A stretch of 64,000 nucleotides of DNA, from positions 62,001 to 126,000 of the forward strand of contig JAJDDK010000007.1 of the NCBI GenBank assembly GCA_029260345.1, in the 5' to 3' direction. Both the position numbers and the translations under genes were made by a program. The stretch is from Phycisphaerales bacterium. Its GTDB lineage: Bacteria > Planctomycetota > Phycisphaerae > Phycisphaerales > UBA1924. Of the stretch, positions 60,339-64,000 are shown in pieces. Position 1 is the stretch's first letter; each line of letters begins with the position of its first letter. The notes below the pieces were generated by a model that saw only the letters and a program-made list of their open reading frames with translations, made no database searches and was not told the DNA's origin.

Positions 60339-62033
60339 ATGCAGATATCTCGAAGACTGGCGATTTTCTTCGCCCCGCTGATTTCGGCGGCGGCGGCTTT
60401 GGCCCAACCCGCGGATCTCGTGGTGCGAAATGGCCTCGTCTGGACGGGCGAATCAGCCCAGGCGCAGGCTCAGGCATTTGCGGTTCGAGACGGCAAGTTT
60501 GTTCGTGTCGGCAGCGACGAGGACATGCAGGACCTGATCGGGCCGGAAACGGTCGTGGAGGACGCTCAGGGCCGCCGCGTGCTGCCGGGCATCATCGACA
60601 CCCACGTGCACCTCATGAACGGCTCGATGAGCTTTGGCTGGCTTGATCTGCGACCCGCTGTGAGCCGCGAGGACTTTCTTCGGTTGGTGCGAGAGTATGC
60701 GCTGACATTGCCTGAGGACGATTGGGTCATCGGCCGCAGTTGGAGCGCCGAATCGTGGCCGGACCCCACCCCCCCCACACCAGACGAGATCGACGAAGCC
60801 GCAGGCGGGCGCCCGGCGTTCTTCATTCGAATGGACGGACACAGCCTCATCGCGGGCGCCGAGGCCATTCGGCTCGCCAACGTCACACGCGATAGCCCGG
60901 CTGACCCCCCGGGAGGAAAGATCGGTCGAAGCCCGGACGGCGCGCTCACCGGCGCGTTCTATGAACAGGCCATGGGAATCATCAGAAGCCAGGCGCCGCG
61001 AATGTCCCAGGCGCGCGTGCGCGAACTTTTCTTGCAAGCGATTCATCATTTGAACAAGAATGGCGTCACGCAGGTTGGCGCCATTGACACAAAGAGATTC
61101 GTCGAATCGCACATCAAGCCCGTGGATGATGCGGGCGACCTGACCATTCGCGTCGGTGTCTCGCTCACTGGCGGCGGCGATGATCTTGATTCGTGGATTC
61201 CAATCCTCGAATGGGCAGATCAGACGCGCACCATTTCTGATCGATTGACGATTCTCGGTTTCAAGGGATACATGGACGGCGCTCTTGGTTCGCGCACGGC
61301 GTGGATGAACGAGCCGTTTCTCGATGATCCACATGACCCCGACAATGTCGGTTTCCCGCTGGCGGCAGCCGAGAATGGAACATTGCCGGAGCTCATCAAA
61401 CTTGCCGCAAAAATGAATCTGCAGCCCGCTGTTCATGCAATCGGTGATCGAGCCAACAACACGCTGCTCAACTGGTACCAGTTCATGGGGCCGAATCGCT
61501 GGTTGATTCGGCCGCGCATCGAACATGCGCAGCACCTGTCGCCAGCCGACATTCCGCGCTTTGTGCGCATGAGTGTGATTCCCAGCATGCAGCCGTATCA
61601 CAAGGCGGACGACGGTCGATACGCCGAGGAGCGTCTTGGCCCGGATCGCATTCAAAGCAGCTATGCGTTCCGCAGCCTGTATGACAGCGGCGCCTATTTG
61701 TCCTTCGGGAGCGACTGGCCGGTGGTCTCGTCCAACCCGTTCCTCGGCATGCACGCGGCAGTGACGGCGCAAACGCTTGGCGACGCTTCATTCGTGCCGG
61801 AGCAGTCGCTCACCATCGAAGAATCACTGAGGTGCTACACAGTCAATGCAACGTGGGCGCTGCACACGCCGGGACAAACCGGCATGATTCAGCCCGATCA
61901 CTTTGCCGACTTCATTGTGATTGATCGCGATGTGCTCAGCATCGACGCGGACGACATCAAGAATGTTGTCGTTCTTCAGACCTGGATGGGCGGGCGGATC
62001 GTGTACGACGCCGCGGCTGAGGAGAACGAATGA
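60339..62033 (+). CDS. Exported YtcJ-like amidohydrolase
   Basis: A 564-aa metal-dependent hydrolase of the amidohydrolase_3 (YtcJ) type. It carries a signal peptide ('RRLAIFFAPLISAAAALAQ'), then the domain opening 'DLVVRNGLVWTGESA', the metal-binding H-x-H in 'GIIDTHVHLMNGS' (His89, His91), 'FKGYMDGALGSRTAWM' with the bridging Lys, 'VHAIGDRANNTLL', 'PRIEHAQHLS' and the metal Asp in 'LSFGSDWPVVSSNP'. The substrate of most members is unknown; cyclic amides or carbamates are typical. Export is unusual for the fold. Its stop overlaps the ATG of the small membrane gene at 62030. Confidence 0.92.
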   Translation: MQISRRLAIFFAPLISAAAALAQPADLVVRNGLVWTGESAQAQAQAFAVRDGKFVRVGSDEDMQDLIGPETVVEDAQGRRVLPGIIDTHVHLMNGSMSFGWLDLRPAVSREDFLRLVREYALTLPEDDWVIGRSWSAESWPDPTPPTPDEIDEAAGGRPAFFIRMDGHSLIAGAEAIRLANVTRDSPADPPGGKIGRSPDGALTGAFYEQAMGIIRSQAPRMSQARVRELFLQAIHHLNKNGVTQVGAIDTKRFVESHIKPVDDAGDLTIRVGVSLTGGGDDLDSWIPILEWADQTRTISDRLTILGFKGYMDGALGSRTAWMNEPFLDDPHDPDNVGFPLAAAENGTLPELIKLAAKMNLQPAVHAIGDRANNTLLNWYQFMGPNRWLIRPRIEHAQHLSPADIPRFVRMSVIPSMQPYHKADDGRYAEERLGPDRIQSSYAFRSLYDSGAYLSFGSDWPVVSSNPFLGMHAAVTAQTLGDASFVPEQSLTIEESLRCYTVNATWALHTPGQTGMIQPDHFADFIVIDRDVLSIDADDIKNVVVLQTWMGGRIVYDAAAEENE

Positions 62034-62401
62034 AACTGTGCGCGCCGTTCGTTTTTCTCGCGCTCACGCTCACCATCGCCTCCGCGTTTCTTTGGGTGCG
62101 CACGGGACGCGAAGTCCTGACAAAGCGCGTGCGCATCACCGAGATCGAACGTGCGCCTGACACGGATGATTTTCTCGACATCGCTCGGGCGGACGACGAC
62201 GGCATGGTTCGAGAAACCAGGCGAGACGAAGGATTTTGGTTCGGACTCCTTCCCAGCGGGTATCCGCGCCCGGGCGCCTGGTCGCCGGCGCCCGAATGGG
62301 CTTCGGTCCTTTCGATCGTGGCGCCGGCGTGGTGCATCGCGGGCGGTGCGTGCCTCGTCTCGCGGCGGCGATTCCACAATGAAAAAAGCCCGGAAGAATG
62401 A
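62030..62401 (+). CDS. Small membrane protein coupled to the amidohydrolase
   Basis: A 123-aa protein with an N-terminal membrane helix ('APFVFLALTLTIASAFLWV') and another near the C-terminus ('ASVLSIVAPAWCIAGGACLV'), an acidic loop between them and a basic tail. It is not a recognised family. The ATG overlaps the amidohydrolase stop (ATGA). Its own stop lies inside the terminator hairpin that follows. Confidence 0.7.
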   Translation: MKLCAPFVFLALTLTIASAFLWVRTGREVLTKRVRITEIERAPDTDDFLDIARADDDGMVRETRRDEGFWFGLLPSGYPRPGAWSPAPEWASVLSIVAPAWCIAGGACLVSRRRFHNEKSPEE

Positions 62402-62414
62402 CCTCCGGGCCTTT
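62382..62414 (+). terminator. Bidirectional Rho-independent terminator
   Basis: GCCCGGA and TCCGGGC form a 7-bp stem; AAAAAA lies on the left and CTTT on the right, so it works best for the leftward dockerin-tailed gene (T run on the minus strand) and weakly for the rightward pair. It overlaps the stop codon of the 123-aa gene. Confidence 0.75.
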
Positions 62415-62450
62415 GATCAGTTTCGCTTCAATCGCTCTTCGACGCGCCGA

Positions 62451-63806
62451 TCAGTTCGACCATTGCGCCAGCAGTTCGGCGAGATCGGAGCCGTTGACGA
62501 TGCCGTCATTGGTCAGATCGCCGAGGCCGCAGGACGTGTCGAGCCACTGGGCGAGCAGCGTGGCAAGATCAGAACCGTTCACCAAGCCATCCTGATTCGT
62601 GTCTCCGGACGGATTGTCACCGGTGATGCGATAGATCGTGCCCTGGAAGTAGCTGATGATGTACAGCTCGCCGTCAGCGTCGCGCGCGTAGCTTGAGATG
62701 TTGAATTGACCAAGTTCGCCGGAGTGATCAACCACGTCTGCCACGGTCGCTTCGCCGTCCTGATCAATGTTCAAACCGAGCGACCACGTGCGGCCCGTGG
62801 AGAAGTCACCGAAGAAATAGCGGCCGCGGTTCGCCGGCATGCTGCGGCCGCGATAGACGTATCCGCCCGTGATGGACTGCGCCGTCGGCTGATTCACGAC
62901 GTGAATCGGATCGACCAACGTCGGGTCGGTGCAGGAGCAGCCGACATCGTTCGTCAGGCACAACGTGCCTTCTTTGCAGTCCCAGCCATAGTTGCGGCCG
63001 CTGGCGCCCGCAGGCTCGTAATCGATCTCTTCCCGGGCGTCCTGACCGACATCGCCGATCAGCATCGCGTTTGTGCCGCAAGGGCCGACGTCGAAGGTGA
63101 ACTTCCACGGATTGCGGATGCCCCACGACCAGATGAGATCTTCACCGGCGGTTCCGACGAAGGGGTTGTCCGCAGGTACGGAGAAACCGGAGCCGGCGCC
63201 GCCGGAGACATCCATGCGCAGGATCTTGCCAAGGAGGCTGTTGATCGACTGCGCGTTCTCGAATGGGTCGTTGGCGAGACCGCCGTCGCCCATGCCGATG
63301 TAGAGCATGCCGTCGGGGCCGATTTCAATGTGTCCACCGTTGTGATTCGCAAACGGTTGGCTGACCGTGAGCAACACTTCACGCGTGCTCGTGTCGATCA
63401 GAAGCGGATTGCCAGGCATGTGCTGATACCGAGCAACCTGTGATGTGCTGGCGCCGATCGTGCTGGTGTGGCTGATGTACAGGCAATCGGAATTGGTCGC
63501 GCCTTCGAGGCCGTAGTTCGGATCGAACGCAAGGCCAAGGAGGCCTCGTTCATTCGCGGTGTCGCCGATGACGCCAGCGAGTGAGGCGAAGGTGCCGCCG
63601 AGCGCGCCATTTTGAATGATCCGAATGATGCCGTTCTGCTGAACGACGAACTGGATGTCCGGGTCATTCGGATGCTGCACCATTTCCAGCGGTGAGGTGA
63701 GACCGGTCACATAGGTCACTCTCCCGATCGGCGCGGACTGCGCCATCGCCGTCGAGCCAGCAATGCACAAGGCCGCTGCGGCCACGATCCCACTCATACG
63801 AATCAT
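62451..63806 (-). CDS. Exported PQQ-type sugar dehydrogenase-like protein with dockerin repeats
   Basis: A 451-aa secreted protein with signal peptide ('MSGIVAAAALCIAGSTAMAQ'). The six-bladed soluble glucose/sorbosone dehydrogenase fold is marked by 'ERGLLGLAFDPNY', 'PFANHNGGHIEIGPDGMLYI' (with the catalytic His region), 'GMGDGG', 'GIRNPWKFTFD', 'DVGQDAREEID' and 'YGWDCKEG'. Members oxidise sugars with PQQ or serve as Hedgehog-interacting-like lectins; PQQ residues cannot be judged by eye. The C-terminus has two dockerin-type repeats ('LVNGSDLATLLAQW', 'IVNGSDLAELLAQW'). ATG 63806 is fixed by its AAGGAG site. Confidence 0.9.
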   Translation of the reverse strand: MIRMSGIVAAAALCIAGSTAMAQSAPIGRVTYVTGLTSPLEMVQHPNDPDIQFVVQQNGIIRIIQNGALGGTFASLAGVIGDTANERGLLGLAFDPNYGLEGATNSDCLYISHTSTIGASTSQVARYQHMPGNPLLIDTSTREVLLTVSQPFANHNGGHIEIGPDGMLYIGMGDGGLANDPFENAQSINSLLGKILRMDVSGGAGSGFSVPADNPFVGTAGEDLIWSWGIRNPWKFTFDVGPCGTNAMLIGDVGQDAREEIDYEPAGASGRNYGWDCKEGTLCLTNDVGCSCTDPTLVDPIHVVNQPTAQSITGGYVYRGRSMPANRGRYFFGDFSTGRTWSLGLNIDQDGEATVADVVDHSGELGQFNISSYARDADGELYIISYFQGTIYRITGDNPSGDTNQDGLVNGSDLATLLAQWLDTSCGLGDLTNDGIVNGSDLAELLAQWSN

Positions 63807-63815
63807 GCGACTGAT

Positions 63816-63821
63816 CTCCTT
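63816..63821 (-). promoter_or_regulatory. Ribosome-binding site of the sugar dehydrogenase-like gene
   Basis: On the minus strand AAGGAG lies 9 bases before ATG 63806 and selects that start over ATG 63797 and over longer open-frame starts. Confidence 0.8.
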
Positions 63822-64000
63822 CCATCGGCGACGTGGTGACGCCGCGAATATGCGTATCTGATGGCCACTCCACCTCGTTGACGCCGGGCTATCACCCGAA
63901 ACGGCCTGGTCACTCCATTCTCGATCAAGTCCGAGAACTGATGACAACAACCGCGTGCGAACGTCATCGGCGTGAAACGCTCTCCTCTAGACTCAGAGCG

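Noticed and set aside
60453-61772. 439-codon minus-strand open frame
   Set aside because: It is antisense to the amidohydrolase, which has all metal ligands; no start signal and no recognisable domain.
1-64000. tRNA, rRNA, transposase, integrase or prophage genes
   Set aside because: I looked for cloverleaf-like arms, rRNA cores and DDE/HUH/tyrosine recombinase motifs and saw none; a tRNAscan or Infernal run could still find a short RNA.

Overview
This window is GC-rich, densely coded bacterial DNA. It most resembles a planctomycete, probably of the Phycisphaerae. The basis for that is inference from gene content. Several exported proteins end in short calcium-binding, dockerin-type repeats of the form 'NGxDLAxLLAxWG' (7279-11667, 22530-23645, 47914-50433, 62451-63806). 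There are many large exported TPR/HEAT proteins, an ACP with a long insertion, and dispersed palindromes that appear inside reading frames as 'PLPDGRGS' and 'GGTGVPPV' peptides. A PagL-like protein and ExbB/ExbD proteins point to an outer membrane. I see no rRNA, tRNA, CRISPR array, transposase or phage gene.

Layout. 1-6.5 kb: an MFS exporter, a lone trpB, a TPR protein and an exported HEAT-repeat protein. 6.5-11.8 kb: a long leader region, then a 1462-residue exported protein with its own strong terminator. 11.8-23.6 kb: housekeeping genes (pgk, miaA, topA, a CLC channel, rnpA, yidD), a TetR regulator, an MlaF-like ABC ATPase, a Gfo/Idh/MocA dehydrogenase and a dockerin-tailed protein. 23.8-29.4 kb: a cysteine desulfurase carrying a repeat insertion, NDH-2, two small membrane proteins, an isolated nuoC, a repeat-dense gap and a response regulator. 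29.6-36.3 kb: a block of unfamiliar genes, AT-richer from about 30.1 kb, centred on a 993-residue exported protein whose C-terminus looks like a PD-(D/E)xK nuclease, followed 18 bp later by a small gene. I read this as a possible secreted toxin and immunity locus. 36.5-46.5 kb: seven leftward genes that all overlap (VWA protein, exported protein, ExbB, ExbD, ExbD, exported TPR-like protein, J-domain-like membrane protein). 46.6-58.2 kb: pyrH, an ACT-domain protein, a BNR-repeat exported protein, a PagL-like protein, a SlyX-like protein, exported HEAT/TPR proteins, purM, and a dehydratase-ACP-dehydratase set. 58.2-64 kb: a repeat pair, ychF, aat, a YtcJ-like amidohydrolase and a dockerin-tailed sugar-dehydrogenase-like protein.

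How the parts fit. The ExbB/ExbD operon has the parts of a proton-driven envelope machine with a VWA protein on one side and large periplasmic repeat proteins on the other. The exported proteins with a common C-terminal tail suggest a shared surface-sorting route whose receptor is not here. The dehydratase-ACP genes, PagL-like protein, Gfo/Idh dehydrogenase and MlaF-like ATPase all touch acyl-chain or outer-membrane lipid handling, but they are scattered and a common pathway is only inferred. Starts were chosen from family alignment, ribosome-binding sites and overlaps; where these conflict the entry says so.
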